64,000 nucleotides of DNA from positions 1 to 64,000 of the forward strand of contig NZ_FUWR01000007.1 in the NCBI RefSeq assembly GCF_900167465.1. Direction: 5' to 3'. Below are positions 55,908 to 63,530 of the stretch, piece by piece (position 1 is the stretch's first letter; every line of letters starts with the position of its first letter). Under the pieces are notes generated by a model. That model was not told the DNA's origin and did no database searches. It worked only from the letters and a program-made list of their open reading frames with translations. The position numbers and the translations under genes were made by a program. Source of the stretch: Trichlorobacter thiogenes (lineage in GTDB: Bacteria > Desulfobacterota > Desulfuromonadia > Geobacterales > Pseudopelobacteraceae).

Positions 55908-56303
55908 ATGAAGAAGCTGCTATCGGTTCTGTTCGCACTGCTTGTGGTTGCCATGGCTGTCCCGCTCTGGGCCGGATCGCTCAGTATCACGGAGTTGGCA
56001 GTCACCACCAAGGTGTCAAAGGGCAAGCCGATTGACGCAGTTCATCGTATTTCCCACCACACGGTCAAGACCCTGTACTGCTTTACCCGTACGGTAAGCG
56101 ATGACTCTGGTGAAACTAGTATTAAGCATGTCTGGCTGCGTGGTGGTCAGGTGGTTAAGGAAACTACCCTGCCGATTAAAGGAAAACGGTGGAGAACCTA
56201 CAGTTCTCTGCCTGTTGATGCCTCAACGGTTGGCAACTGGCGGGTTGAGGTACGGGACGCAGCTGGTGTCCTCATAAAAACAGTGGAGTTCAGGATACAG
56301 TAA
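55908..56303 (+). CDS. Exported DUF2914-family protein
   Basis: A 131-residue protein with a signal peptide (about 1-22, ending VPLWAG). The mature part matches the DUF2914 pattern as I recall it: ITELAVTTKVSKGKPIDAVH, LYCFTRTV, IKHVWLRGGQVVKE, TYSSLPVDASTVGNWRVEVRDAAG and LIKTVEFRI. It suggests a small beta-sandwich; function unknown. GGGAGG precedes the ATG. A terminator begins 24 bases after the stop, inside the next reading frame. Confidence 0.82.
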   Translation: MKKLLSVLFALLVVAMAVPLWAGSLSITELAVTTKVSKGKPIDAVHRISHHTVKTLYCFTRTVSDDSGETSIKHVWLRGGQVVKETTLPIKGKRWRTYSSLPVDASTVGNWRVEVRDAAGVLIKTVEFRIQ

Positions 56304-57527
56304 ATGATGATCAATACCGTAATTTCAAGCCGCCTGCTGGGCGGCTTTTTTCTGCGCCTTAGCCTGAATATTCTGATGCTGCTCAGTTGTAGTCTGGCTG
56401 TCGTTGCTGTTGAAACAGCCCATGCAGAGCAGGATCTGCTTCAGGAACTAGGGCGTACTGCAGTGCTTGATACCATGCTGCAAAATGCGGTCAGACAGGG
56501 GTTGATCAGTGGCGCAGTGGTGCTGGTGGGCAATCAGAATGGTACGCTCTATACCCATGCCGCAGGGCGTGCCGGTTTTGAATCCGCTTCCCGTCCGCTT
56601 ACGGTTGGGACGGTATTTGATATCGCCTCCCTGACCAAGGTCTTTGCCACGACACCAGCAGTTGTCAGACTGATGGATCAGGGCTCGCTTTCGTTGCTGG
56701 ATCCGCTTTCCCGTTGGTTTCCTGAGTTTGCGGGCAAGGAGATAACGGTATTGCACCTGCTGACCCATACCTCGGGCTTGCATGACGGTATGCTGGATCC
56801 GTCTGCGCCGCTGGAAAGTGCCATCAGTCGCGCAGCCTCACAGTCATCTGACAAGCCAGGTACCCGCTTTCAGTATGCTGATATCAATTTTATCCTGCTG
56901 GGCAACCTGGTGCGCAGGATCAGCGCCTTTGGTCTGGACAGTTACTGTCAGGACGCCTTCTATCAGCCTTTAGGCATGGTACATACAGGATTTAACCCGG
57001 CAGCAAATGGCAATACTGCAGCAACCCTGGGGGGGCGCAACGGCGTCCTGAAAGGCGTTGTCCAGGATCCGAATGCCCGCTTGTTGGGAGGGGTGGCCGG
57101 ACATGCGGGGCTGTTCAGTACGGCAGAAGATCTGGGGCGCTTTGCCAGAATGCTGTTAAATGGTGGTGTGCTGGATGGTCGCAGGGTGCTTTCATCACGG
57201 GCGGTTGCCCAGATGACCGCCCCCTATTTTTTTAGAAACGGGAAGATTGTACGCGGGCTTGGGTGGGATAGAGAGTCACCCTTTTCTGCACCCAAAGGTG
57301 CACTTTTTTCTGAGGTTTCCTACGGACACACCGGCTACAGCGGCTCTTCGGTCTGGATTGACCCGGAAGCAAATCTGTATGTTGTGCTACTGACAACCAG
57401 GCTGGATTACCGTAACAGGCGTGGTTTTAACCGGTTGCGTAGTGACATCTCGACCCTTGCAGCAGCCCTGTTTGCGCGGCATGAAAAGGCGGCTGCTGCA
57501 CAAATGCCCCAAAATACTGGGCCTTGA
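56304..57527 (+). CDS. Exported serine hydrolase (beta-lactamase class C fold)
   Basis: A 407-residue protein of the beta-lactamase/DD-peptidase-like family. A long N-terminal hydrophobic signal (about 10-41, ending ETAHA) implies export. The nucleophile motif is Ser109-x-x-Lys112 (ASLTK), the tyrosine motif is Tyr191-Ala-Asp (QYADINF) and the third element is HTGYSG near 345. THTSGLHDGM is typical. The substrate may be a peptidoglycan fragment or an ester. The ATG directly follows the DUF2914 stop, and an intrinsic-terminator-like hairpin lies within codons 9-16, so expression may be attenuated or the start may be further downstream. Confidence 0.85.
   Translation: MMINTVISSRLLGGFFLRLSLNILMLLSCSLAVVAVETAHAEQDLLQELGRTAVLDTMLQNAVRQGLISGAVVLVGNQNGTLYTHAAGRAGFESASRPLTVGTVFDIASLTKVFATTPAVVRLMDQGSLSLLDPLSRWFPEFAGKEITVLHLLTHTSGLHDGMLDPSAPLESAISRAASQSSDKPGTRFQYADINFILLGNLVRRISAFGLDSYCQDAFYQPLGMVHTGFNPAANGNTAATLGGRNGVLKGVVQDPNARLLGGVAGHAGLFSTAEDLGRFARMLLNGGVLDGRRVLSSRAVAQMTAPYFFRNGKIVRGLGWDRESPFSAPKGALFSEVSYGHTGYSGSSVWIDPEANLYVVLLTTRLDYRNRRGFNRLRSDISTLAAALFARHEKAAAAQMPQNTGP
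56327..56351 (+). terminator. Terminator or attenuator inside the serine hydrolase 5' end
   Basis: AAGCCGCC (56327-56334) and GGCGGCTT (56340-56347) form an 8-bp stem with a 5-base loop, running into a T-tract to about 56351. It has every feature of an intrinsic terminator for the DUF2914 gene but overlaps the next gene's coding start. Confidence 0.65.
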
Positions 57528-57615
57528 CACCTGCTGGACCGTATGTTAGTGTCTTCCACGTTTTGTGCCAATTCTTCTGTAGCGCATCATCAGCAATCCT
57601 TGCGGGGAGGGACCG

Positions 57616-58710
57616 ATGGGCAGCATCTCAATACTTCTGGCCGATGACAGTATTACTATCCAGAAAGTCGTCGGAATTATTTTCGGGTCTGACGACTATA
57701 CCCTTACCGTTGTTGATAACGGCAAGGCAGCCGTGCAGAAAGCACAGGAACTTCAGCCAGATGTATTGCTGATAGATGCCCTGATGCCGGGCATGAGCGG
57801 CTACGAAGTCTGCGAGGCAATCCGTAAGGATGCCGCCCTTGCTTCCAAGCCGGTTCTGCTTTTAACCGGATCCTTTGAGCCGTTTGATGAGGATAAGGCC
57901 CGTCAGTGTGGTGCTGATGACCATATTGTCAAGCCGTTTGAATCCCAGCAGATTGTGGCCAAGGTTCAGGAACTGTACCAGCTTGGTCTTAATCGTGCTG
58001 GTGGCGTTGCAGTTGCTGCCCCGGAGGTTGCGCCTGCTGTTTCTCCGGTTGAAGCAACCATCGCGGAAGAACCGTTTGCCTTTGAACAACCGGCCTCACC
58101 CTTTGCAGACATTCCTCCTGTGGCTGAGCCTGTGGTCGCCTTTGAACCGCCTGCTGCATCCTTTGCCGCCCCTGCGTTTGAACCTGAGCCAGTTCGTTCA
58201 CCGGATGATCCCTGGGGTGCCTTTACCCAGCAGCCTGCTGCTGTAACTGCGGTTGAGGAAACGTTTGTTGCTCCTTCTGAGCCAACTCAACCTTTTGTAG
58301 CTGAAGTAACTGCTGCAGCACCTGCAGTGCAGCCTCAGGATGACAATATCGGTGCTTCATGGGTACCGGTTGAGGAACAAACCTTTGAGTTCCGTGAAGA
58401 GCCTGCAGAAGAGGTGTCAGCACCTGCTGCCGCTTTCACTGCTGCTGCCTTTGAACCGGTAACCGCCGTTGAACCAGTTGTTGAGCCGGTTGCTGAACCG
58501 CCTGTCCTTGCTGCTGCTCCCGAGATCGCTCCAGAACTTCCGGCTATTGTTCCTGCTGCCGGTGCTGTTACTCTGACTGATGAACAGTTGAAGGAGGCCC
58601 TTATGGCTGCATCAAAAGAAACTATTGAGCGGATTGTCTGGGAAGTGGTGCCTGATTTGGCAGAGGCGATGATCAAAGAAGCCATTAAGCGGATCACTGA
58701 AGCTAAATAA
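57616..58710 (+). CDS. Response regulator with long Pro/Ala/Glu linker and conserved C-terminal tail
   Basis: A 364-residue protein. The receiver domain (about 4-122) has phosphoacceptor Asp54 in LLIDALMPG, acidic pair Asp10-Asp11 and Lys109 in HIVKPF. A 190-residue low-complexity linker rich in Pro, Ala, Glu and Val follows (EPVVEPVAEPPVLAAAPEIA). The final 45 residues are a conserved amphipathic helix region, LTDEQLKEALMAASKETIER then IVWEVVPDLAEAMIKEAIKR. This plan resembles FrzZ-like and AglZ/FrzS-type regulators of gliding or polarity in related bacteria, an inference. It has no DNA-binding domain. GGGAGG precedes the ATG, and a strong terminator follows. Confidence 0.85.
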   Translation: MGSISILLADDSITIQKVVGIIFGSDDYTLTVVDNGKAAVQKAQELQPDVLLIDALMPGMSGYEVCEAIRKDAALASKPVLLLTGSFEPFDEDKARQCGADDHIVKPFESQQIVAKVQELYQLGLNRAGGVAVAAPEVAPAVSPVEATIAEEPFAFEQPASPFADIPPVAEPVVAFEPPAASFAAPAFEPEPVRSPDDPWGAFTQQPAAVTAVEETFVAPSEPTQPFVAEVTAAAPAVQPQDDNIGASWVPVEEQTFEFREEPAEEVSAPAAAFTAAAFEPVTAVEPVVEPVAEPPVLAAAPEIAPELPAIVPAAGAVTLTDEQLKEALMAASKETIERIVWEVVPDLAEAMIKEAIKRITEAK

Positions 58711-58731
58711 GCGTGAACATATACTGGTTGT

Positions 58732-58763
58732 AAATGGGGATGGCAACATCCCCATTTCTGTTT
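58732..58763 (+). terminator. Intrinsic terminator after the response regulator
   Basis: AAATGGGGATG (58732-58742) and CATCCCCATTT (58747-58757) form a perfect 11-bp stem with a GCAA tetraloop, followed by a T-rich run. It lies 22 bases before the trpD start. Confidence 0.9.
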
Positions 58764-58779
58764 GAAGAGGAGAGAGCAG

Positions 58780-59829
58780 ATGATCAGACAGGCCATCGCT
58801 AAAGTGGTTGAACTACATGATCTGGGTGAAGGAGAGATGATCGAGGTGATGAACCAGATCATGTCCGGTGAATGTACCCCTGCCCAGATCGGATCTTTTA
58901 TCACGGCCCTGCGGATGAAGGGTGAAACCATAGAAGAGATCAGTGGCGCTGCCCGGGTCATGCGGGAGCGGGCCACCCCGATCCGGGTTGGCCGCAACGT
59001 GCTGGATATTGACCGCGACGATATCAACCTTGATCAGGAAACCATTCTTGATGTGGTCGGTACCGGCGGTGACGGCACCAACACCTTTAACATCTCCACC
59101 ACCGTATCCTTTGTTGTCTCGGCCTGCGGCATCAAGGTTGCCAAGCATGGCAACCGTTCCGTCTCCTCTGCCTGTGGTAGTGCCGATGTCCTTGAAAAAC
59201 TTGGTATTAACCTGGATGTCACCCCGGAGCAGGTTGAGTGTTGTATCAATGAGATCGGTATCGGCTTCCTGTTTGCCCCGGCCCTGCACGGTGCCATGAA
59301 ACATGCCATCGGCCCCCGCCGTGAGATCGGCATCCGCACCATCTTTAACATCCTGGGGCCGTTGACCAACCCAGCCAATGCCGATTGTCAGGTGATGGGG
59401 GTATATCGGGAAGAGCTGGTTGAAAAAATGGCCGGTGTGCTGCACCGCCTTGGCTGCAAGCGCGGTTTTGTGGTGCATGGAAGGGATGGTATGGACGAGA
59501 TCACCCTGACTGGTGAAACCGCCGCTGCGGAAGTCACCTCTGAAGGTGTCAGGCTGTTTACCATCAGCCCTGAAGAGTTCGGCTTTACCCGCTGCAGCAT
59601 GCAGGCGCTGAAAGGGGGCGATGCCGTTGCCAACGCCGCCATTGTCCGCTCCATTCTTGCAGGAGAAAAAGGGCCACGGCGTGAGATTGTCCTCTTAAAT
59701 GCAGGCTTTGCTCTGGTGGCTGCCGGTCGTTGTGCCACGGTAGCTGAAGGCATACACCTGGCTGCTCATGCCATTGATTCCGGCGCTGCCGGCATACAGC
59801 TGGAGAAGCTGGCCACACTCACCAATTAA
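58780..59829 (+). CDS. trpD: Anthranilate phosphoribosyltransferase
   Basis: Attaches phosphoribose from PRPP to anthranilate in tryptophan synthesis. It has 349 residues from the ATG at 58780, which follows [28 protein letters not shown] is the PRPP-binding signature, with [21 protein letters not shown] and GPLTNPA following. trpC begins 10 bases after the stop, forming a trpD-trpC-lipid kinase operon. I saw no leader peptide rich in Trp. Confidence 0.97.
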   Translation: MIRQAIAKVVELHDLGEGEMIEVMNQIMSGECTPAQIGSFITALRMKGETIEEISGAARVMRERATPIRVGRNVLDIDRDDINLDQETILDVVGTGGDGTNTFNISTTVSFVVSACGIKVAKHGNRSVSSACGSADVLEKLGINLDVTPEQVECCINEIGIGFLFAPALHGAMKHAIGPRREIGIRTIFNILGPLTNPANADCQVMGVYREELVEKMAGVLHRLGCKRGFVVHGRDGMDEITLTGETAAAEVTSEGVRLFTISPEEFGFTRCSMQALKGGDAVANAAIVRSILAGEKGPRREIVLLNAGFALVAAGRCATVAEGIHLAAHAIDSGAAGIQLEKLATLTN

Positions 59830-59839
59830 GAGGGACACG

Positions 59840-60640
59840 ATGAGCTCTACCCCTGATATCCTGAAAACCATTGTAGCCCACAAACAAGAAGAGGTCGCAG
59901 CAGCACGTCTGACAGCCTCACTGGATGAGCTGAAGATCAGGATCTCTGACCTTGAAGATACCCCCCGTGGCTTTGAACGGCACCTGCGGGAAGCGGTTGC
60001 TTCGGACTGGACCGCCATCATTGCCGAGGTTAAAAAAGGCTCCCCCAGCAAAGGAATCATCCGCGAGGATTTTGATCCGCTGGAGATCGCCGAGATTTAT
60101 CAGAACAACGGCGCCACCTGTCTTTCCGTCCTGACCGATGAAAAGTTCTTTTTAGGCCATCTGCGTTTTTTGGCCCTGATCCGTGAACAGGTCGGTCTGC
60201 CGATGCTGCGAAAAGACTTCATTATTGATCCGTTTCAGGTCTATGAAGCCCGTGCCGCCGGTGCTGATGCTATCCTGCTGATCGCCTCTATCCTGGAGCC
60301 GCAACAGATTGTTGATCTGGCCGGTATTGCCCGTTCCGTTCATCTGGACATTCTGCTGGAAGTCCATGACGAAGCGGAGATGGAGGTCGCCTGCAGCACC
60401 GACATCGGTCTGATTGGTGTCAATAACCGCAACCTGCGCAGTTTTGTCACTGATCTGGGTACCACCGAGCGTCTGGCAAAAATGCTGCCTGCCGGGCGTC
60501 TGTTGGTGGCTGAAAGCGGCATCAACAACCGGGCTGATATTGAACGTCTGCAGGCTGGCGGCGCCGGTGCCTTCCTGGTGGGTGAATCCCTGATGCGGGA
60601 AGACGACATCGGTGCAAAATTGCAAGAGCTGCTCTCCTAG
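59840..60640 (+). CDS. trpC: Indole-3-glycerol-phosphate synthase
   Basis: Ring-closing enzyme of tryptophan synthesis. The 266-residue TIM barrel has IIAEVKKGSPSKGIIREDFDP near 55-75, SVLTDEKFFLGHL, RKDFIIDPFQVYEARAAGAD and GVNNRNLRSF. VAESGINNRADIERL near the C terminus completes the phosphate site. The ATG at 59840 overlaps none of trpD; an in-frame start 24 codons earlier would overlap trpD and is rejected. Confidence 0.97.
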   Translation: MSSTPDILKTIVAHKQEEVAAARLTASLDELKIRISDLEDTPRGFERHLREAVASDWTAIIAEVKKGSPSKGIIREDFDPLEIAEIYQNNGATCLSVLTDEKFFLGHLRFLALIREQVGLPMLRKDFIIDPFQVYEARAAGADAILLIASILEPQQIVDLAGIARSVHLDILLEVHDEAEMEVACSTDIGLIGVNNRNLRSFVTDLGTTERLAKMLPAGRLLVAESGINNRADIERLQAGGAGAFLVGESLMREDDIGAKLQELLS

Positions 60641-60650
60641 TAACTGCACC

Positions 60651-61520
60651 ATGTCGATTGTTCACGTTGTCTTCAATCCAACTTCAGGCAGCTACTCCTC
60701 CCGTAAGGCAGAACAGATCCTCACCCAACTCAGGGCTGTCGGGCTTGATCCGCAGCCCCTGCTTCCCCAAACATTAGCCGAATCCATGCAGGCGGTTGCA
60801 GAACTCTGTAAACAGGCCATACCACCTACCATCATCGCTGTCGGTGGTGATGGAACGGTCAACACCGTTATCAACAGCATGCCCCAAGGCAGTGCTACCC
60901 TGGGTATCATCCCATTGGGCACCGCCAATGTCATGGCCCGAGAACTGGGCATCCGTTCGCAGCAGGATGCCATTCAACGGATAGCCCGTGGCACGGTACG
61001 GCCTTTCTCTGTAGGTGAAGCCAGCTCAACTGCCGGAGTCAGGCGTTTTGTGCTGATGGCCGGTATTGGTGCAGATGCAGCAGCCGTGGCAGATGTCCGC
61101 TCCTCTGAAAAACGGTTGCTGGGCAAGGGTGCCTATGTCCTGGCAGGCCTGCGTCGCTGTCTTGATTGGGATAACCGCCTGATAACCGTTAGCTGCGGCG
61201 GACAAACACGCCGCTGCAACAGCCTGATAGTTGCCAATGCCTCCCACTATGCCGGTCCCTATCGTCTGGTTCCCCAGGCGGGTCTGTTTAACCCTCAGCT
61301 GATGGTTGCGCCTCTGCCTTTTAGCGGTCCGCTGGGTATGCTTCGTTTTACTGCCGCCCTTTTTCTGCGGGGCAGCTATGCAGCACCAGATGCTTTTGCC
61401 AGCGGGGGAGACACAATCAGTATTACCGGCGATAAACCGGTGCAGCTGGATGGTGATTCCTTTGGCGCTGCACCGCTCACCATCCGCCTGATACCTGACT
61501 TTAATAACCTGATCGTGTAA
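60651..61520 (+). CDS. Diacylglycerol-kinase-family lipid kinase
   Basis: A 289-residue protein with the DAGK catalytic domain at its N terminus. FNPTSGSYSSRKAEQIL resembles the first strand, and IIAVGGDGTVNTVINSM is the nucleotide-binding loop, followed by GIIPLGTANVMARELGI. The C-terminal beta-sandwich half includes KPVQLDGDSFGAAPL. The lipid substrate (diacylglycerol, undecaprenol or a sphingoid-like base) cannot be told from sequence. It starts 10 bases after the trpC stop and ends just before a terminator. Confidence 0.9.
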   Translation: MSIVHVVFNPTSGSYSSRKAEQILTQLRAVGLDPQPLLPQTLAESMQAVAELCKQAIPPTIIAVGGDGTVNTVINSMPQGSATLGIIPLGTANVMARELGIRSQQDAIQRIARGTVRPFSVGEASSTAGVRRFVLMAGIGADAAAVADVRSSEKRLLGKGAYVLAGLRRCLDWDNRLITVSCGGQTRRCNSLIVANASHYAGPYRLVPQAGLFNPQLMVAPLPFSGPLGMLRFTAALFLRGSYAAPDAFASGGDTISITGDKPVQLDGDSFGAAPLTIRLIPDFNNLIV

Positions 61521-61530
61521 CACCATTCAG

Positions 61531-61558
61531 CCCGTCATCCAAAAATGACGGGTTTTTT
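61531..61558 (+). terminator. Intrinsic terminator of the trpD-trpC-kinase operon
   Basis: CCCGTCAT (61531-61538) and ATGACGGG (61545-61552) form an 8-bp stem with a 6-base loop, followed by TTTTTT. Confidence 0.9.
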
Positions 61559-61614
61559 CTTAACCTGATTTCAAAATGACATATTTGGTCGTACTGCTAT
61601 GGTAGGGTGAAGCT

Positions 61615-61776
61615 ATGGAAAGAATTGTTGTTGTAGATACTGAAACCACCGGCCTTTCAGTCAGAAACAAGGACTGGTTCTGGATGTTTCCAGTGTCGAA
61701 ATCGCCAGGAGCGCCCGTCCCACGTGGGCGGGCGAGGATTGAAAATTCCGGGCGCCCGGAATTATTGCCTAACTAA
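61615..61776 (+). pseudogene. Frameshifted N-terminal relic of a DnaQ-like 3'-5' exonuclease
   Basis: A 53-codon frame starts MERIVVVDTETTGLSVRNKD, where DTETTGL is the ExoI motif of DEDD exonucleases. It then loses similarity. In another frame from about 61675 the DNA reads GLVLDVSSVEIARSARP before a stop, which matches the expected next strand of the fold, so a frameshift near 61670-61680 is likely. No further exonuclease sequence follows; palindromic repeats take over. Probably non-functional. Confidence 0.6.
61744..61763. repeat. Perfect 20-bp palindrome in the exonuclease relic
   Basis: AATTCCGGGCGCCCGGAATT is exactly self-complementary. A second near-palindrome, GCCCGTCCCACGTGGGCGGG, lies at about 61711-61731. 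Such dense palindromes suggest a repetitive-element end rather than coding DNA. Confidence 0.8.
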
Positions 61777-61908
61777 CCGATTTGTAATTAATTGTTCTTA
61801 AAACGGTCCTGTTTTTTTGCTGCGGGGTAGTTCCATGATGTCTCGGATGGATGTTACTGGAAACGCTGTCAGCGCTTGTAGAGATTGAAAGGGTTTGCAG
61901 CGAAAGGC

Positions 61909-61943
61909 AAATCCCCCCTGGCCCCCCTTTGCCAAAGGGGGGA
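61909..61943. repeat. C-rich/G-rich dispersed-type hairpin repeat
   Basis: The segment starts AAATCCCCCCTGG and contains CCCCCCTTT-gcc-AAAGGGGGG (61922-61942), a perfect 9-bp hairpin. I recall near-identical CCCCTTTGCCAAAGGGG elements as dispersed repeats in many bacterial genomes. The span 61777-62053 otherwise holds no gene, only this repeat and the mazEF promoter. Confidence 0.6.
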
Positions 61944-61989
61944 ACTGTTAATGACCGGCATCGTTTGCATTGGAGGAGCAGCAAGTAGC

Positions 61990-62038
61990 TTGACTTTTTA
62001 ATCTTTTATTAGGTAGTCTGTAACTACATTGTAGTTAC
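61990..62038 (+). promoter_or_regulatory. Promoter and operator of the MazEF-like operon
   Basis: TTGACT (61990-61995) and TAGTCT (62014-62019) are 18 bases apart. Immediately after the -10 is a perfect 19-base dyad, GTAACTACATTGTAGTTAC (62020-62038), covering the expected transcription start and ending 15 bases before the antitoxin ATG. Autorepression by the MazE-like antitoxin at this site is the natural reading. Confidence 0.7.
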
Positions 62039-62053
62039 GTGGAAGGGGGGTAT

Positions 62054-62299
62054 ATGCTTGCACAACTTGTTTCCATAGGAAATTCAAAAGGTGTACGAAT
62101 ACCTGCAGCATTGCTACGCCAATACGGTTTAAGCGACATGGTTGAGCTGCTGCCGGGTAAAGATGAGATTACCATTCGTCCGGTACAAGGCTCGCCCCGT
62201 GAAGGCTGGGATCAGGCTTTTGCCGCCATGCATACTGCTGGAGATGATGTGCTGTTACTTGACGATATGCTGGATCAGGAGGACTGGGAATGGAGCTGA
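62054..62299 (+). CDS. MazE/AbrB-type antitoxin
   Basis: An 81-residue protein. The SpoVT-AbrB swapped-hairpin domain is visible as VSIGNSKGVRIPAALLRQYG and LSDMVELLPGKDEITIRPV. The tail (about 50-81), rich in Asp, Glu and Trp, should wrap around the toxin. GGAAGGGGGG lies just upstream of the ATG at 62054. The reading frame overlaps the toxin start by 10 bases. Confidence 0.9.
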   Translation: MLAQLVSIGNSKGVRIPAALLRQYGLSDMVELLPGKDEITIRPVQGSPREGWDQAFAAMHTAGDDVLLLDDMLDQEDWEWS

Positions 62300-62613
62300 A
62301 ACAGTACCATGTCTATCTGGTCAATCTTGATCCAACCATTGGCCATGAAATTCAGAAGACACGGCCTTGCTTGATTATCTCTCCTGATGAAATGAACCGG
62401 CATCTGCAGACTGTTATGATTGCCCCCATGACCACTAAATCCCATAATTACCCAAGCCGCGTATCGCTTACTTTTACCGGTAAACAAGCCTGGATCGTGC
62501 TTGATCAAATCCGTACGGTAGACCGCAGGCGCTTGGTGAAAGAACTGGGTAAGATAACCGCCCCGCAGACTCAGAAGGTGAAGGCTGTTCTCAAAGAAAT
62601 GCTGGTTGATTAA
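62290..62613 (+). CDS. MazF/PemK-type endoribonuclease toxin
   Basis: A 107-residue toxin. YHVYLVNLDPTIGHEIQKTR is the family N terminus, with PCLIISPDEMN and MIAPMTTKSHNYPSRV as the following strands. The conserved Arg (KTRPC) and Thr (APMTT) are the expected catalytic residues for mRNA cleavage. VLDQIRTVDRRRL near 80 completes the fold. Cleavage specificity is unknown. Confidence 0.92.
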   Translation: MELKQYHVYLVNLDPTIGHEIQKTRPCLIISPDEMNRHLQTVMIAPMTTKSHNYPSRVSLTFTGKQAWIVLDQIRTVDRRRLVKELGKITAPQTQKVKAVLKEMLVD

Positions 62614-62679
62614 CGCAAACATTAGTCCCCCCTCTGTTCCTGTACGTTCGGCGAAATTCGTTTTTTTGAGGTCAATCCC

Positions 62680-63438
62680 ATGTTCAACAAGCAACTTCTT
62701 ATCAACCGTCCCCGTTTGATGCTGATCATTCTGGTCTGTATTTCAAGTCTGATCTATCTGGTTGATTATCTGGTGGATGGCAGCCTGAAGGAGGTTACCA
62801 CCAGCTTCCTGGGGAACCTGGCCTTTCTGCCGATCTACATTATTGTGGTGACGTTGACCATGGAGCAGTTGTTAAAGGAACGTGAACGCCAGACCCTGCG
62901 CCGCAAATTGAACATGGTGATCGGTGTCTTTTTTAGTGAGGTGGGAACACGTCTGTTTCGTGAGCTGGCAACTGCGGTGGTGCATCATGAACAGTTACGG
63001 GCTTCATTGCTGGTGACGCCGCAATGGAAGGATACGGATTTTACTGCGGCTCTTGCATTTCTTGGTTCGCACGATATCAGGATTGATGCTGCTGGTTCTG
63101 GTCTGGATATTGAACAGCTGAAACAGTTTCTGGTGGGGAAGCGCAGTTTTCTGGTGGGGTTGTTGGAGAACCAGAACCTGCTGGAGCATGAGGCGTTTAC
63201 CGACCTGCTCTGGGCGGTATTTCACCTGGTTGAGGAACTGGATGCCCGCGAATCTCTGGTGGAAATTCCTCAGGCAGATGTTGAGCATTTGAATGGCGAC
63301 ATTAAGCGTGTTTTTGGCTATCTTTCCCGTGAATGGGTGTTGTATATGCAGCATCTGAAGCTGGATTACCCCTACCTTTTTTCACTGGCCGTGCGGATGA
63401 ATCCGATGGCTGAGCAGGTTTCGCCCCACCTTTATTGA
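62680..63438 (+). CDS. Conserved-looking two-helix membrane protein of unknown function
   Basis: A 252-residue protein I cannot name. Two membrane helices (about 12-32 and 43-61) are followed by a large cytoplasmic helical domain starting MEQLLKERERQTLRRKLNMV, with GVFFSEVGTRLFREL, FLVGLLENQNLLEHEAFTDL and YLSREWVLYMQHLKLDYPYL. The charged region after the second helix predicts the C terminus inside. GAGG precedes the ATG. It stands between the MazEF-like pair and the Fur-family gene, with no evident operon partner. Confidence 0.7.
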   Translation: MFNKQLLINRPRLMLIILVCISSLIYLVDYLVDGSLKEVTTSFLGNLAFLPIYIIVVTLTMEQLLKERERQTLRRKLNMVIGVFFSEVGTRLFRELATAVVHHEQLRASLLVTPQWKDTDFTAALAFLGSHDIRIDAAGSGLDIEQLKQFLVGKRSFLVGLLENQNLLEHEAFTDLLWAVFHLVEELDARESLVEIPQADVEHLNGDIKRVFGYLSREWVLYMQHLKLDYPYLFSLAVRMNPMAEQVSPHLY

Positions 63439-63452
63439 CCTGCATCAAGTTA

Positions 63453-63469
63453 TTGAAAGTCGTTTTCAA
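63453..63469 (+). promoter_or_regulatory. Fur-box-like dyad upstream of the Fur-family gene
   Basis: TTGAAAGTCGTTTTCAA has 6-bp inverted arms around five bases and resembles TTGAAAATNATTTTCAA-type Fur sites. It is followed by TTGACC (63476-63481) and TATTGA (63499-63504) 17 bases apart, a plausible promoter. The arrangement suggests autoregulation. Confidence 0.5.
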
Positions 63470-63530
63470 AAGGCCTTGACCATGCATGTCCATTCTGCTA
63501 TTGATAACAAAAGTCAGATGGGGGCGTGTC

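Noticed and set aside
58711-58779. Tryptophan attenuator ahead of trpD
   Set aside because: The hairpin there is a simple terminator following the response regulator; no Trp-rich leader peptide is present.
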